A DNA stretch of 64,000 bases from Puniceicoccaceae bacterium Marseille-Q1082 (GCA_904424815.1 CAJGBI010000001.1:835083-899082), one strand, 5' to 3'; counted from the stretch's first letter, positions 17,721-27,466 are shown. Numbers and translations are program-made. Notes: generated by a model not told the origin, from the letters alone.

Positions 17721-18898
17721 TAGACGCGCGCGCAGAATTTTGCCATGCGCTCGAGGCCCTTTTGAATAGTCTCGTCGGAAACCGCGTAGCTGAAGCGCAC
17801 GTTTTCGTCGGAACCGAAAGCCGACCCCGGGACTACGGCGACGAGCTCCTCCTCCAGAAGCTTTGAGCAAAAATCCGTCGAAGACAGCCCGAAAGACGAT
17901 ATGTTCGGGAAAAGGTAGAACGCCCCCTGCGCCCTGCGGCAGAACACGCCGTCTATGGAATTCAGGCCTTGCAGAAGGGCGAGCCTGCGGCGGTCGAAAC
18001 TTTTCTTCATTTCCGCCACAGCCTCGTCGGCGAGCTTCTCGTTCTCCATGGCCGCAAGCGCCCCGAACTGAGCGAACGAAGTGGCGTTGGAGCTCGTCTG
18101 GCTCTGCAAGTCGGCGACGGCCTTGGCGATGGCGTCGGGCGCGCACAGGGTTCCGAGCCTCCAGCCCGTCATCGAATACGCCTTGCTGAATCCGGACACG
18201 ACAATCGTGCGCTCCATGGCCTCGTCGGAAAGGCTCGCGGGGCTGGCGGCCTCGACGCCGTCGTACACGAGAGTGGAATAAATTTCGTCGCTCATTATGA
18301 GCAGGTCGCGCTCGACCGCAAATCCGGCGATTTTTTGGAGCTCTTCCCTCGAATACACCGCCCCCGTGGGGTTGGAAGGGCTCGTCAAAATTATGAGTTT
18401 GGTCTTGTCGGTCACGGCGTCGGCGAGCTGCTCGACAGTGACCTTGAAGTCCGCCGCGTCCGTAGCCTTTACGAATACGGGAACTCCTCCGGCGAGCTTG
18501 ACCATCTCCGGATAGCTCACCCAATAAGGCGCCGGAATTATAACTTCGTCGCCCGGGGAGATCGTCGCCATTATTGCAAGATAGCAGCTGAATTTTCCGC
18601 CGGGGCTGACTATGAAATTCGACGCCGCGCGCCTGATTCCCCTGCGCTTGGCGTAATGGGCGGCAAGAGCTTCGCGCAGAGCCGGAAGCCCTGCCGACGG
18701 CAGATATTTTGTTTTGCCTGCCTCTATCGCCTTTATGCAGGCTTCCTTGATGAAATCCGGAGTGTCGAAATCGGGCTCTCCCGCGCCGAAACCGCAAACA
18801 TCTTTGCCTTCCGCCTTAAGCTTTTTTGCCTTAGCGTCGACCGCAAGGGTCGGAGAAGGCGATATATTCCTTGCCCATGTTGAGAGTGGAGTCTTCAT
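17720..18898 (-). CDS. Class I/II aminotransferase (aspartate aminotransferase type)
   Basis: A 392-residue PLP enzyme of fold type I, subgroup Ib aspartate aminotransferase. It moves the amino group between aspartate or a related amino acid and 2-oxoglutarate. The start region [29 protein letters not shown] is typical. PLP contacts are visible in [11 protein letters not shown] and [11 protein letters not shown], and the Schiff-base lysine in [15 protein letters not shown]. Substrate class is inferred from family likeness; prephenate or alanine activity cannot be excluded. Co-transcribed with tsaE; the dispersed repeat fills its upstream region. Confidence 0.9.
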   Translation of the reverse strand: MKTPLSTWARNISPSPTLAVDAKAKKLKAEGKDVCGFGAGEPDFDTPDFIKEACIKAIEAGKTKYLPSAGLPALREALAAHYAKRRGIRRAASNFIVSPGGKFSCYLAIMATISPGDEVIIPAPYWVSYPEMVKLAGGVPVFVKATDAADFKVTVEQLADAVTDKTKLIILTSPSNPTGAVYSREELQKIAGFAVERDLLIMSDEIYSTLVYDGVEAASPASLSDEAMERTIVVSGFSKAYSMTGWRLGTLCAPDAIAKAVADLQSQTSSNATSFAQFGALAAMENEKLADEAVAEMKKSFDRRRLALLQGLNSIDGVFCRRAQGAFYLFPNISSFGLSSTDFCSKLLEEELVAVVPGSAFGSDENVRFSYAVSDETIQKGLERMAKFCARV

Positions 18899-19026
18899 AG
18901 TCGCTGAAAAAGGCTTTGGAAATTGGCCCTTAGTTCAAATATATTCTCAACAAAACGCAAATTCCTACAAATTTGTACATATTTTAATCCGCCGCAGACA
19001 TAAGCTCCTACGGCGCGAGATCCACA

Positions 19027-19231
19027 AGCCAGACGCAAAGTGCGCCTGCCAGGCACGGGGCGTGCCGGCCATTGAAGGGGGCGGCAGGGCCGCTTCCATT
19101 GAAGGGCTGCGCCCTTACGAAGATTGGCTCCGCCAATACTTCTATCCCCTCCCCGTTCCTCTCAAAAAACGAACATCTTATGGGAGGTTCGTTAATACTT
19201 CCGGAGTTCGTTCTGAAAACCAAAGGTTCCC
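19027..19231. repeat. Dispersed repeat, second locus (mini-hairpins plus module)
   Basis: Repeats the order seen at 11690-12185: ggcacggggcgtgcc (19052), aagggctgcgccctt (19102), attggctccgccaat (19123), cttctatcccctcc, the hairpin aacgaacatc...gaggttcgtt (19168-19193), acttccggagttcgttc, then ttcccgatttggcg leading into the long palindrome. Lies upstream of the aminotransferase and downstream of truA. No open frame with protein character is present. Confidence 0.78.
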
Positions 19232-19361
19232 GATTTGGCGCAATGATTTTGGATGAAGAGCGAGTATTCGGGGAAAGCCGCCGGTGGGAGCGTACATTAG
19301 TACGTGACCAGTGGCGGTTTTCCCCGAAACGCAGCTATTCGCCAAAAGCATTCGCCAAATC
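19232..19361. repeat. 130-bp long palindromic repeat, copy B (abuts truA 3' end)
   Basis: Same design as copy A at 12186-12315. Outer arms are at 19232-19252 and 19342-19361, inner arms ttcggggaaagccgcc (19267-19282) and ggcggttttccccgaa, and the central loop with cgtac-atta-gtacg is identical. It ends 15 bases before the truA stop codon on the complementary strand. Confidence 0.85.
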
Positions 19362-19375
19362 AGAGGCGGGCGTTT

Positions 19376-20188
19376 CTAATAGAATACCCGCTGCAAAAAG
19401 AGACCCTGCGCCGGAGCCGCCTGAAAATAGTTTCCCCTTTTTTTTGAGGCGAGAATTTCCCTTATGTCGCCCTCGTCCAGCCGCCCAGTTCCGACGTCCA
19501 CAAGCGCGCCGACGAGCATTCTCACCATCTTGTACATAAATCCGCTGCCCTCCGCCACAACACGCATTTCCGCCCCGCGAGATACAACCTCGAGCCTGCT
19601 CAGGGTTTTCACGGGGTTTTCGCGCGCGTCCGCGCCGCGCGAGGCGCTGAAAGCCGTAAAGTCGTGCTCTCCCGTAAGAAGTTCCGCGGCGGCGGCCATT
19701 TTTTCGGGGTCTGGATCCCTGCCCCTAAGCGACCATCTGTACCGCGCCAGATGCGGAAGCGCAACGCCCCTGTGCATGTAATAGACATACCTCTTGCCCT
19801 TCGCGCCGTATCTTGCATGAAAATCCTTTCCGACCCTTTTGAGGGATTTTATCCTGACGTCCGCGCGGTTTGACGAGCGCAGCGCCGCGAGCAAAGCCCC
19901 GTCCGGATGGCTCCATGCGGCGTCGAAATGAAAGACCTGTCCGGTGGCGTGCACCCCCGCGTCCGTCCTACCGCTGCCGTGTATGCGCACGGGCTCCTTG
20001 AAAATCCGCCCGAGCCTCTCCTCTATGAAATCCTGGACGCTCCCGCCGCCCTTCTGCGACTGCCACCCGCAGAAATCGGTTCCGTCGTACGCGCACTCGC
20101 AGCGGAAGCGGATTTTTTCGCCCCCCATCGGGCGCGCCCGCGAAAAGACCTCCGCGAGAACACCGGAATATTCGCCGCCGGAATCCAT
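19376..20188 (-). CDS. truA: tRNA pseudouridine(38-40) synthase
   Basis: A 270-residue TruA that isomerises uridines 38-40 in the anticodon arm of tRNAs. CAYDGTDFCGWQSQKGGGSVQ marks the N-terminal repeat. The catalytic aspartate lies in GSGRTDAGVHATGQVFHF. LTGEHDFTAFS and FMYKMVRMLVGALVDVGTG close the fold. The ATG at 20188 shares a base with the ruvX stop (TGATG), so I use it; an alternative at 20128 (MGGEKIRF) would trim 20 poorly conserved residues. The 3' end adjoins a dispersed palindromic repeat. Confidence 0.93.
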   Translation of the reverse strand: MDSGGEYSGVLAEVFSRARPMGGEKIRFRCECAYDGTDFCGWQSQKGGGSVQDFIEERLGRIFKEPVRIHGSGRTDAGVHATGQVFHFDAAWSHPDGALLAALRSSNRADVRIKSLKRVGKDFHARYGAKGKRYVYYMHRGVALPHLARYRWSLRGRDPDPEKMAAAAELLTGEHDFTAFSASRGADARENPVKTLSRLEVVSRGAEMRVVAEGSGFMYKMVRMLVGALVDVGTGRLDEGDIREILASKKRGNYFQAAPAQGLFLQRVFY

Positions 20189-20658
20189 CAGAAAACGCCC
20201 CCGCCCTCGGGGGAATCCCCGCCGCCGTCGGATTCGAGATACTCACGAAGAATCAGGGCGCTAGCGCGGGAATCTATTTCGCCGCTCCTGCGCAGTTTTT
20301 TGCGCGCGGCCACCGACTTCCTGCCGGCGCGGGAGACTGCGGAATAGTCGGCCTCCGCCTGGAAAGAGCTAAGCCTCTCGTCGAAACGCACGACGGGCAA
20401 CCCGAATTTCTTCTCGATTTCGGCGATAAAGGCGTCGACCTCGCGCGCCTTGAACCCCGCGCTCCCGTCCATATTGTACGGGTATCCGACGACAATCCTG
20501 CCGATTTTGCGCTCCCTTATTTCCCGCGCTATGTGATCGAGGCGCGCCTCCGGATTTCCCTCCACCGCGGCGGGAATCGGAACCGCGACTTTGAGCTCAG
20601 AATCCGCGCAGGCGAGCCCCACCCGCTTGTGGCCGTAGTCTATGCAAAGTATGTTCAT
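20188..20658 (-). CDS. ruvX: Putative Holliday junction resolvase / pre-16S rRNA nuclease (YqgF)
   Basis: A 156-residue YqgF/RuvX protein with an RNase H-like fold, implicated in 16S rRNA 5'-end maturation. The start NILCIDYGHKRVGLACAD holds the first catalytic Asp. GRIVVGYPYNMDGSAG, VRFDERLSSFQAEAD (Glu) and DSRASALILREYL (Asp) follow. I use the ATG at 20658; the frame upstream to 20739 is not conserved-looking. Directly coupled to truA. Confidence 0.9.
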   Translation of the reverse strand: MNILCIDYGHKRVGLACADSELKVAVPIPAAVEGNPEARLDHIAREIRERKIGRIVVGYPYNMDGSAGFKAREVDAFIAEIEKKFGLPVVRFDERLSSFQAEADYSAVSRAGRKSVAARKKLRRSGEIDSRASALILREYLESDGGGDSPEGGGVF

Positions 20659-20784
20659 TTCCGAAAAGCGGCGGAAATCCGCCCGATTTTTCGCGCTAAT
20701 TATTGAATTTTCCCACGCCGAGTTAAAGCAAAATTGCAAAAAAATGCGTTGCCATCGCCCGAATTGCGGCTAAATTCGCTTCCC

Positions 20785-21486
20785 GTGAAGAGGGATATTG
20801 AAAAATTGCTCGCGCTGCAATCGAAAGACGCGCAGCTTGCCTCCGTAAAAGCGCGGCTCGATTCTGTTCCGAGGGAAATAGCCGCAAAGCGCGCGGGAAT
20901 TTCCGCCGCCGAGGCAGAATGCGACGCCGCCAAATCCGAACTTGAAGCCGCCGAGAAACTGCGCGGGCAAATGAGGTCGCAGCGAAGGGAGCTCGAAGAA
21001 AAGGTTTTCAAATATAAAAACCAGCTCCTTGAAGTTAAAAAAAACGACGACTATGTGGCGATAAACGCGGAAATCGACAGGCTTGCGAAGCGCGCTTCCG
21101 AAATGGAGGAGGAAGAGCTCGGGGTGCTATTCGACATAGACGCCAAGCGCGAGAGGCTCGAAGGCGTGGAGGCCGCCGCCAAAAGGCAGATAGAAGCCAT
21201 CGAGGAAGAAATTTCCGCAATAAACGCCGCCAAGATTTCCATAGAGGCGGATTTCGCGGAGGCGGAAAAGGAGGTCGTCGCGGCCCGCGCGGAAGTTTCG
21301 CCCGCGTTTCTGGGGGCCTACGACAGGCTGAAAGCCTCTAAAATAGCCTTTCCTATCGCCGCCCGCGTGGAGGGTTCGCTATGCACCGGATGCTTTTTAA
21401 AGGTTTCCGGCGAGCGCCTCGACGCCCTTAAAAATTCGGACGGTCCGGTTTTCTGCGAACAGTGCGGCAGAATTATCTTCCTTTGA
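20785..21486 (+). CDS. Coiled-coil protein with C4 zinc ribbon
   Basis: About 233 residues: a long charged coiled-coil hairpin (roughly 1-190) followed by a four-cysteine zinc ribbon, CTGCFLKV and CEQCGRIIF. Matches the widespread uncharacterised 'zinc ribbon domain' family, whose members are thought to act in nucleic-acid or RNA metabolism; no direct function is known. The preferred start is GTG at 20785 (VKRDIEKLLALQSKD), where the coiled coil begins; a TTG at 20734 would add 17 residues. Divergent from ruvX, upstream of the putative oriC. Confidence 0.75.
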   Translation: MKRDIEKLLALQSKDAQLASVKARLDSVPREIAAKRAGISAAEAECDAAKSELEAAEKLRGQMRSQRRELEEKVFKYKNQLLEVKKNDDYVAINAEIDRLAKRASEMEEEELGVLFDIDAKRERLEGVEAAAKRQIEAIEEEISAINAAKISIEADFAEAEKEVVAARAEVSPAFLGAYDRLKASKIAFPIAARVEGSLCTGCFLKVSGERLDALKNSDGPVFCEQCGRIIFL

Positions 21487-21773
21487 AAGCTTCACCGGGG
21501 AATTTTCTGAAAAATTTTCTCCCCGAAAAGTTAAAACAAAATTTCACAAAATGGGGCTTTTCAGCCTAAAAATGGGGTAAAACTCCGGAACTTAACCCCG
21601 CAATTTATTACGGAGCAGCCTGTTGGCGTATGCAAAAAAAATCAAACGCGACAACCAAGCACATCCGGAGTCCGGCCGCCCGCCAAACGCGCGCAACAAT
21701 CGCCATTCGGGACGAATTGAAAACAACCCCCCGATTGCAAGGATATTTTTCAAAAATTTTTTCACACCGGCAT

Positions 21774-21782
21774 TGTGAATAA
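21774..21782 (-). promoter_or_regulatory. DnaA box
   Basis: Exact consensus TTATTCACA read on the minus strand, 305 bases before the dnaA start. May serve replication initiation and dnaA autoregulation. Confidence 0.7.
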
Positions 21783-22063
21783 CTTGTCAAAAACTTCTTC
21801 TTGCAACTCGCCCGAAAGAGGCAATTATATGGACAATCAGACGGCGAAAAACTTTAAAGCGCAGTTTTCCGCCGAAAGTGCGGGAGGGGGATAGTAGCGC
21901 AAAGCTGTTTACCCAACTTGCATTTGGAAAATAATTTACATATAAAAAACAGCAAACTCAAAAATGTTCGCAATGGGAAAAGTCCGCCGGAGCCAACCAC
22001 TTGCGCCGTCCTTTTCAGACGCCGAGCAAATGTTTGGCAAATATTGGCAAAAAACCTACCTTT

Positions 22064-22072
22064 TGTGAATAA
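22064..22072 (-). promoter_or_regulatory. DnaA box next to dnaA start
   Basis: Exact TTATTCACA on the minus strand, ending 14 bases before the dnaA ATG, a position suited to autorepression. Confidence 0.7.
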
Positions 22073-22086
22073 ATGCACACTTTGAA

Positions 22087-23469
22087 ATGGAAACAGATTT
22101 GATAACGTCGGCCGCAACCGCCATATGGGAGAGGGCGAAAGAAAACCTCTATTCCATAGTCGGCGAAAGGGTCTACGAAAGTTGGTTTTCCGGCCTCGAG
22201 CTGTCCGATTCCGGCGACGACACCATGCTGCTCTCGGCGGAGGGCGAATTTGCCGCGATATGGATTCGCGACAACTATATGGACGTGCTCGCCAACCAGA
22301 TTTCGCTCGCGGCGGGCCGCAATGTGAAAGTTGAAATCGCCGCCCGCGAGGAATCCCGAAAGCGCGAGTCCGCGCGCATTCCAGCAGAGAAGGCGCCCGA
22401 GCGCCCGAGCGCCGCGGCGCCGAAAGCGCCCGCGGCGGTGCCTCCGTCAATAAATCCGCGCAACACTTTCGAGAGCTTCGTAGTCGGAGAAAGCAACAGG
22501 TTCGCGCACGCCGCGGCTCTCGCCGTCGCGCAGAACATAGGGGTGGCGTTCAACCCGCTCTTTATATACGGGGCTACCGGCCTCGGCAAAACGCACCTTA
22601 TGCACGCCATCGCCCACTTCGTGCTCAAAAACAACCCGTCCGCGGCGATAGCCTATATTTCCTCCGAAAATTTTGTGAACGAATACGTCTCCGCCCTGCG
22701 CGACGGGAACATCGCCAATTTTCGCAGGAGGTACCGCAACACCGACGTCCTGCTCATAGACGACGTGCAATTCTTCGCGGGCAAGGAAAGGTGCCAGGAG
22801 GAGTTTTTCCACACTTTCAACGAGCTCTTCAATTCAGGCAGGCAGATAGTGCTCTCGTGCGACAAGCCTATAAACGAGGTCGCCGACATAGAGCAAAGGC
22901 TGGTGTCGCGCTTCGGCTGGGGAGTGTCGGTTGACATACAGGCGCCCGACTACGAAACGAGGCTCGCTATTCTTCAGAAAAAGGCAGCAACCCTCGGGCG
23001 CGGCACCGCCATAGAGCCAGCCGTCCTAGACCTGCTCGCCCGCAAATTCACCAAAAACATCAGGAGAATGGAAGGGGCGCTCACGAACCTCATAGGCTAC
23101 GCCTCGCTCGTTAACTCCGAAAACGCGGTGACGCTCGAAAAGGCGCGCGACCTGCTCGCTGACGCATTTTGCGAAGAGGAGGAAAGCCAGGTTGACATCG
23201 AAAAAATCCAGAAGAAAACGGCGGAATGCTTCAATATCGACCCCGCCGAAATTGTCGGCAAGAGGCGCCCTGCCAACATTGCCATAGCGCGGCAGATAGC
23301 CATGTTCATTTCGCGCAAGCTCACGACGCACTCCCTGCAAGAAATCGGCAGGCGATTCGGAGGCAGAGACCACGGAACGGTCATGCACGCAATCAAGGTG
23401 GTGAGCGACGCGATAGAGAGCGACGAAAACATGCGGCGGCGGGTGGAATATTTGATGAAGACCCTCTGA
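22087..23469 (+). CDS. dnaA: Chromosomal replication initiator protein DnaA
   Basis: A 460-residue initiator ATPase. Domain I (1-80, IWERAKENLYSIVGERVYESWF) is followed by an Ala/Pro-rich linker. The AAA+ domain III starts at NPRNTFESFVVGESN, with Walker A YGATGLGKTHLMHAI, Walker B VLLIDDVQFFAGKE and the Arg-finger region VSRFGWGVSV. Domain IV ends with the DnaA-box reader RRFGGRDHGTVMHAIK. The ATG at 22087 fits domain I. dnaN and recF do not follow; the next gene is 430 bases away on the other strand. Confidence 0.97.
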   Translation: METDLITSAATAIWERAKENLYSIVGERVYESWFSGLELSDSGDDTMLLSAEGEFAAIWIRDNYMDVLANQISLAAGRNVKVEIAAREESRKRESARIPAEKAPERPSAAAPKAPAAVPPSINPRNTFESFVVGESNRFAHAAALAVAQNIGVAFNPLFIYGATGLGKTHLMHAIAHFVLKNNPSAAIAYISSENFVNEYVSALRDGNIANFRRRYRNTDVLLIDDVQFFAGKERCQEEFFHTFNELFNSGRQIVLSCDKPINEVADIEQRLVSRFGWGVSVDIQAPDYETRLAILQKKAATLGRGTAIEPAVLDLLARKFTKNIRRMEGALTNLIGYASLVNSENAVTLEKARDLLADAFCEEEESQVDIEKIQKKTAECFNIDPAEIVGKRRPANIAIARQIAMFISRKLTTHSLQEIGRRFGGRDHGTVMHAIKVVSDAIESDENMRRRVEYLMKTL

Positions 23470-23847
23470 TCTTCCGCGGCGGGCGCCAGCCGCAGACTAT
23501 TCAGCTTTGCAATCTCCGCGGCTTCCGGGCGCCGGCGCATTCCCCGCCGGATTTCTCAAAATCCCGCGCGGACAAGCCGCTGTATCCGCCCCGCCGCAAT
23601 GCCGTTTTTGTTTTCCCATCGCGCCCCGTTTTGCCAACGGCGTGCCGTTCATGCGGCGCACAACAGCCGCCGCAATTTATTTGCGCAACGCTTCCGCCGC
23701 GAGGATTTGCCGTCCCGCTGCGGCGCGACCAAAGCCTGAAACGGAAAATTATCGCGGGGCACCGGCCATTTCCGCCCGCCGAAACGAATTAAACATTATC
23801 GGCAAACCGCGCCGGCCGCATTGAGCAAGCAACCGACACAGCGGGCA
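23470..23847. other. Intergenic region with no recognised gene
   Basis: GC-rich spacer between dnaA and the esterase gene. Reading frames on both strands are short, rich in Pro and Arg, and look like GC-driven artefacts. No tRNA, hairpin array or repeat unit was recognised except the terminator at its right end. Confidence 0.5.
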
Positions 23848-23885
23848 AAAAAAACGGGCGAATCAAAAGATTCGCCCGTTTTTTT
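23848..23885. terminator. Strong bidirectional terminator after the esterase gene
   Basis: Arms aaaacgggcgaatc (23851-23864) and gattcgcccgtttt enclose an aaaa loop. The flanking A8 and T8 runs allow use from both directions. It begins 13 bases beyond the esterase stop codon. Confidence 0.88.
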
Positions 23886-23897
23886 TGCCGAGGCCGG

Positions 23898-25832
23898 CTA
23901 TTTGTCGTAGCCGTCCTGGATTATCCACTCCTGCGGGTTTTTCGGGGTAAATCCGTGAGTGGAACCCTGCACCCAGCGGATTTTCTTCGGCGCTTTCATA
24001 TTGTTGTAAAGCGCCGCCAGCCCCGACGGCGGGCATGTGTAGTCGCCCAATCCGGCTCGGGATATGAGAGTTTTGCACTTTATGCGCTTCGCGTGGTTGG
24101 CTGCGTCGTAGTAGTTCAGCGCCGGAACATATTCAGGGCGCCAGCCGTTGAGCCTGCCGACAGTCGGGCCGGCGAAGTCGCAGCACCATGTTATGGAGGA
24201 ATCGGCCTCAGTGACGTCCGGGTCGAGCGCGGCCGCCCATATCGTCTGAAGCCCGCCCTGGCTGCCGCCGGAAACCTTCAGGTTCTTTCCGTCCCATTGC
24301 GGGAGCGACTTCAAAAATTCGAGCGAGCGCATCAGGCGCAAAACCATTCCGTTAAAATACGCCTCTTCGGGATTGGAATTCTGTTTCGGGTCGAAGGCGT
24401 AAATCTTTCCGTTTGACTTTATATTCTTAAAAAATTCGTCGTAATACGCATTGTCCCTGCCGAGGTCGTAGCCGTGGGCGTTGACGTCAAAGCGTATTGC
24501 GCCGCCCCAGCCCTTCGGCGCCTTTTGAACGTGCGTGCCGTAGCCGTGGTACGTGGCGTGGGCGGGCAGCGATTTTTCCCCGGCGCCCCGCGGAATGGTC
24601 AGATACCCCGTCACGGGGCGCGGGCCGGCGCAATCTACCGACACCGCGAACACTTCGGGATCCGCCCCCTCCGCGCTCACCTTCTCCATCTTGTACTTCA
24701 TGGGAACGCTTTTCAGGCGCGCCTTTTGCTTTTCCCAGAAGGCGTCGAAATCTGCGGGTTCCGGAACGGCATTGGAGATCTTTGCGATTTCCACACCCGC
24801 GCCGCCGTCGAAGAACACGCGCTCCTTCTTTCCCTTCATAGTTTTGTTGACCTGCTTCCCGCGGGAGTTCAGGAGAGTTGCCTCAATCCTCACGAAACCG
24901 GGCCTGTCGAGCTTCGTCTTTACGACCGCGGGCTTCCCGGGCGCGATTTCGCAGACGCCGGTCTGCCTGGCGCCGTCGTCGCCCGTCCTCGTCCACCTGA
25001 ACGAATAGGGCTTTTTCGGGGCGGGCTGCCCGCCGAAATCCACGGTAAACGTGAACGTCATTTCCTCGCCGGGCGCGTAGTCGAGCTTGTCGGAGGTTCC
25101 CCTGAAATCAATTTTATCGGCGTCTATCGGGACGCTTTTGGAAAATTTCGCGCCGTCGAATTTCGCGACGATGTACATTTCCGCGGACGAGAGGCTCTCC
25201 GCCGATTTCGAGAAAGTCCAGTCGAGATGCCCTTCGGGGTTGTTGCCGATGCCGATGTCGGGAGATTTCTGGTTAAAATTGTTGAAGGCGATAACCGTCT
25301 CCTTTTGCAGATAATTGTGCACCTGCATGGAGCCGTACCCGCCGTCCGTTCCGGCGGAGTCGCCGAAATCGAACGCGCCGGTCGCGTTGGGGATATTCAT
25401 CTTGTTAGCGCCGCCGTAGTTGAACGGCCAGAATTCGATGTTGCCCCTTTCAAACTTTCCGGTCTTGACTTTGCCGTTGCCGAAAACCTCGAGGTTGTCG
25501 ACGTAAGTCTGGATTACGCCCGAACCGTAGTCCGGAACCCCTATTTTGGACAAATCCTGAGAGAACGGGTCGAAGGAGGCGAAAACCCACGTCTTTTTGC
25601 CGTCTTTCGAGGATGTTTTGAGCAGATATCCGACCTTTACGACTTTGCCGGAGATGTTCTCCGAGTTGTCGACCTGGTACCCGTCCCCGGCATATTTGAG
25701 GGGATCGAGCTTGTACACGAGCTCGTACCCTTTCGCCTGCGGAACGAGCTCGAGAAGTTCCGGAACTTCGGCGTACGCGCCGGAAAACGCCGCGCCGGCG
25801 AGAGCCGCCGCCGCCATGTGCCTTATTTTCAT
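23898..25832 (-). CDS. Secreted acetylxylan-esterase-like hydrolase
   Basis: A 644-residue exported protein. Residues 1-21 form a Sec signal peptide (cleavage near GAYA-E). The N-terminal half is beta-rich, with an Ig-like stretch near 260-340 (YAPGEEMTFTFTVDFGG). The C-terminal ~290 residues are an alpha/beta hydrolase of the AXE1/CE7 type: nucleophile Ser in SGGSQGGLQTIWAA, Asp region RAGLGDYTCPPSG and His in STHGFTPK. CE7 enzymes remove acetyl groups from xylan or xylo-oligosaccharides. An AGGA stretch lies about 8 bases upstream of the ATG. It is divergent from the GH5-like lipoprotein, and a shared role in hemicellulose breakdown is likely. Confidence 0.82.
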   Translation of the reverse strand: MKIRHMAAAALAGAAFSGAYAEVPELLELVPQAKGYELVYKLDPLKYAGDGYQVDNSENISGKVVKVGYLLKTSSKDGKKTWVFASFDPFSQDLSKIGVPDYGSGVIQTYVDNLEVFGNGKVKTGKFERGNIEFWPFNYGGANKMNIPNATGAFDFGDSAGTDGGYGSMQVHNYLQKETVIAFNNFNQKSPDIGIGNNPEGHLDWTFSKSAESLSSAEMYIVAKFDGAKFSKSVPIDADKIDFRGTSDKLDYAPGEEMTFTFTVDFGGQPAPKKPYSFRWTRTGDDGARQTGVCEIAPGKPAVVKTKLDRPGFVRIEATLLNSRGKQVNKTMKGKKERVFFDGGAGVEIAKISNAVPEPADFDAFWEKQKARLKSVPMKYKMEKVSAEGADPEVFAVSVDCAGPRPVTGYLTIPRGAGEKSLPAHATYHGYGTHVQKAPKGWGGAIRFDVNAHGYDLGRDNAYYDEFFKNIKSNGKIYAFDPKQNSNPEEAYFNGMVLRLMRSLEFLKSLPQWDGKNLKVSGGSQGGLQTIWAAALDPDVTEADSSITWCCDFAGPTVGRLNGWRPEYVPALNYYDAANHAKRIKCKTLISRAGLGDYTCPPSGLAALYNNMKAPKKIRWVQGSTHGFTPKNPQEWIIQDGYDK

Positions 25833-26008
25833 ATGCTGTCCTGTTGTTTGTTTAATACCCGTAAATTGGCAGAAAAAATAAGTTTCCCGACGCCGATTGC
25901 AAGCATTCTTTCAGGGGCGCGCCGCGGGCGGCCGCGCCGGTAAACGGTTAATCAAAATTTTCAAAAAACGCCGTTGCGCGCCTGACAAAAAGCCGATAGT
26001 ATCGCGCA

Positions 26009-27466
26009 ATGAAAAATTTTATTCCAAGCGCGCTCGCCGCCCTCGCGCTCGCCGCCGCGACGGGCTGCAACTCCCTCAATCCCTCCCGCGAAGGCGGTTT
26101 CGTCGAAGTCTCCAAGGAAAACCCGCGGTACTTCGCCCTCTCCGACGGCTCCGCCTACATTCCGATAGGCTACAACCTCTGCTTCCCGCGGTATTGGAGC
26201 AAATTGTCCGTGGAAGAATGTTTCGCAATGATCGAAACCCACATGAAAAACATCGCCGAAAACGGGGGCAACTACGTCAGAATTTGGGCGTCGCACCCGT
26301 TCTACGAAATAGAGGATTCCCGCGCGGGCGCCTACAACCCCCAAAAGCTCGCGAGGCTCGACCGCTTCATGGGGCTCGCAAAAAAATACGGAATCCGCGT
26401 AAAAATATGCCTTGAACATTTCAGGAATATAAAAGATTACAAGCCGGCGGAAAACGAGCGCGGATTGAACTCAAACGCCTTTTCGCGCCCTGCCTACGAC
26501 GGCGAATTCAAAAGCATGGACGAATACTTTTCCTCCCAAAAGGGGAAAGACTTTTATTTTAACCGCTTCAAAATTCTGTTCGACAGGTACGGAAACGACC
26601 CGACGGTATTCGCTTGGGAGCTCTGGAACGAACAGAACACCGTCAACGCGAATGGCGAAAACGTCAAGCGGTGGCAGGAGGAAATGTTCGCGAGAATTTC
26701 CGGCGTTTGCAAAAAGCAGCTTGTCGTAAACAGCTGCGGAAGCTTCGACGGCAGGGGAGCGCGGGCCGCCTACGAACGTTTTTACAAAGGCACCGCAAAC
26801 GAAATTGCGGCAATACACAGGTATCTCGACGAGGGCGCGGAATACGAAATCTGCAAGGGGCCGCTCGACATCGCCGCCGCGGACGCGATTTGCGAAATTT
26901 CAAAAATTTGCGGCGGGCGCCCCGCCCTGCTCGCCGAAACCGGCGCCGTGCAGCCGAAACACTCCGGAGCGTGGCGGTTCTACGGCGCCGACAAAGACGG
27001 CGCCATTTTCCACGACGCGTTCTACGTTCCGTTCTTCGCCGGAGCCGCCGGAAGCGGCCAGCCGTGGCACTGGGACGTCTACATATACAAACACAAGCTC
27101 TGGAGGCACCTCAAGCCATTCGCCTCGCTCGTCGAAGGCGTAAATCCTGCGGGCGAAAGCTTCAAACCAGCGCGCTGCGACACAAAAAACGCGCGCGTCT
27201 ACGCGCTCTCGGGAGAAAAGACGCTGCTTGCCTTCGCGAGGGACGTGGAAAACGACTGGAAAAGCGAATTTGAAAAAGGGCAAAAACCGCGCGAAATTTC
27301 CGGTGAAACCGTCGATTTTTCCGACTTTGCCAGAGGCAGAAAAATCGCCCGCGTCCGGGCGTACGACCTCTGGAACGGCGGCGGAGCCTCCGACCTCGCG
27401 CTTTCCCCAAAAGTGAAGCTGCCGGCCTTCAAACGCTCGTGCGCGGTGAGAATAGACTTCGAATAG
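26009..27466 (+). CDS. GH5-like glycoside hydrolase lipoprotein
   Basis: A 485-residue lipoprotein: signal peptide ending in the lipobox AAATGC (Cys20), so the enzyme is anchored to a membrane. A (beta/alpha)8 catalytic domain follows, with the general acid/base Glu in WELWNEQNT and the candidate nucleophile in LLAETGAVQ, the clan A pattern of cellulases and mannanases (GH5 or a close family). The last ~100 residues look like a small beta domain. The exact substrate is unknown. A possible promoter TTGCGC-N17-TAGTAT (25974-26002) lies so close to the ATG that the message would be nearly leaderless. Confidence 0.8.
   Translation: MKNFIPSALAALALAAATGCNSLNPSREGGFVEVSKENPRYFALSDGSAYIPIGYNLCFPRYWSKLSVEECFAMIETHMKNIAENGGNYVRIWASHPFYEIEDSRAGAYNPQKLARLDRFMGLAKKYGIRVKICLEHFRNIKDYKPAENERGLNSNAFSRPAYDGEFKSMDEYFSSQKGKDFYFNRFKILFDRYGNDPTVFAWELWNEQNTVNANGENVKRWQEEMFARISGVCKKQLVVNSCGSFDGRGARAAYERFYKGTANEIAAIHRYLDEGAEYEICKGPLDIAAADAICEISKICGGRPALLAETGAVQPKHSGAWRFYGADKDGAIFHDAFYVPFFAGAAGSGQPWHWDVYIYKHKLWRHLKPFASLVEGVNPAGESFKPARCDTKNARVYALSGEKTLLAFARDVENDWKSEFEKGQKPREISGETVDFSDFARGRKIARVRAYDLWNGGGASDLALSPKVKLPAFKRSCAVRIDFE

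Larger units (their letters stand above)
21487..22086. other. Putative replication origin region upstream of dnaA
   Basis: Six hundred gene-free bases ahead of dnaA. Two exact DnaA boxes TTATTCACA occur on the minus strand (21774-21782 and 22064-22072), plus a one-mismatch box TTTTTCACA on the plus strand (21758-21766). An AT-rich stretch near 21920-21970 (aaataatttacatataaaaa) could be the unwinding element. Origins next to dnaA are common in bacteria. GC-skew evidence would be needed for certainty. Confidence 0.6.

Noticed and set aside
17271-18797. A 508-residue open frame overlapping the aminotransferase
   Set aside because: Only its last 149 codons (tsaE) show protein family motifs; the rest is the other-frame shadow of the aminotransferase.
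24474-25943. Plus-strand ORF of 489 residues opposite the esterase gene
   Set aside because: No family motif and biased Arg/Val/Gly composition; it mirrors the coding strand of the esterase.
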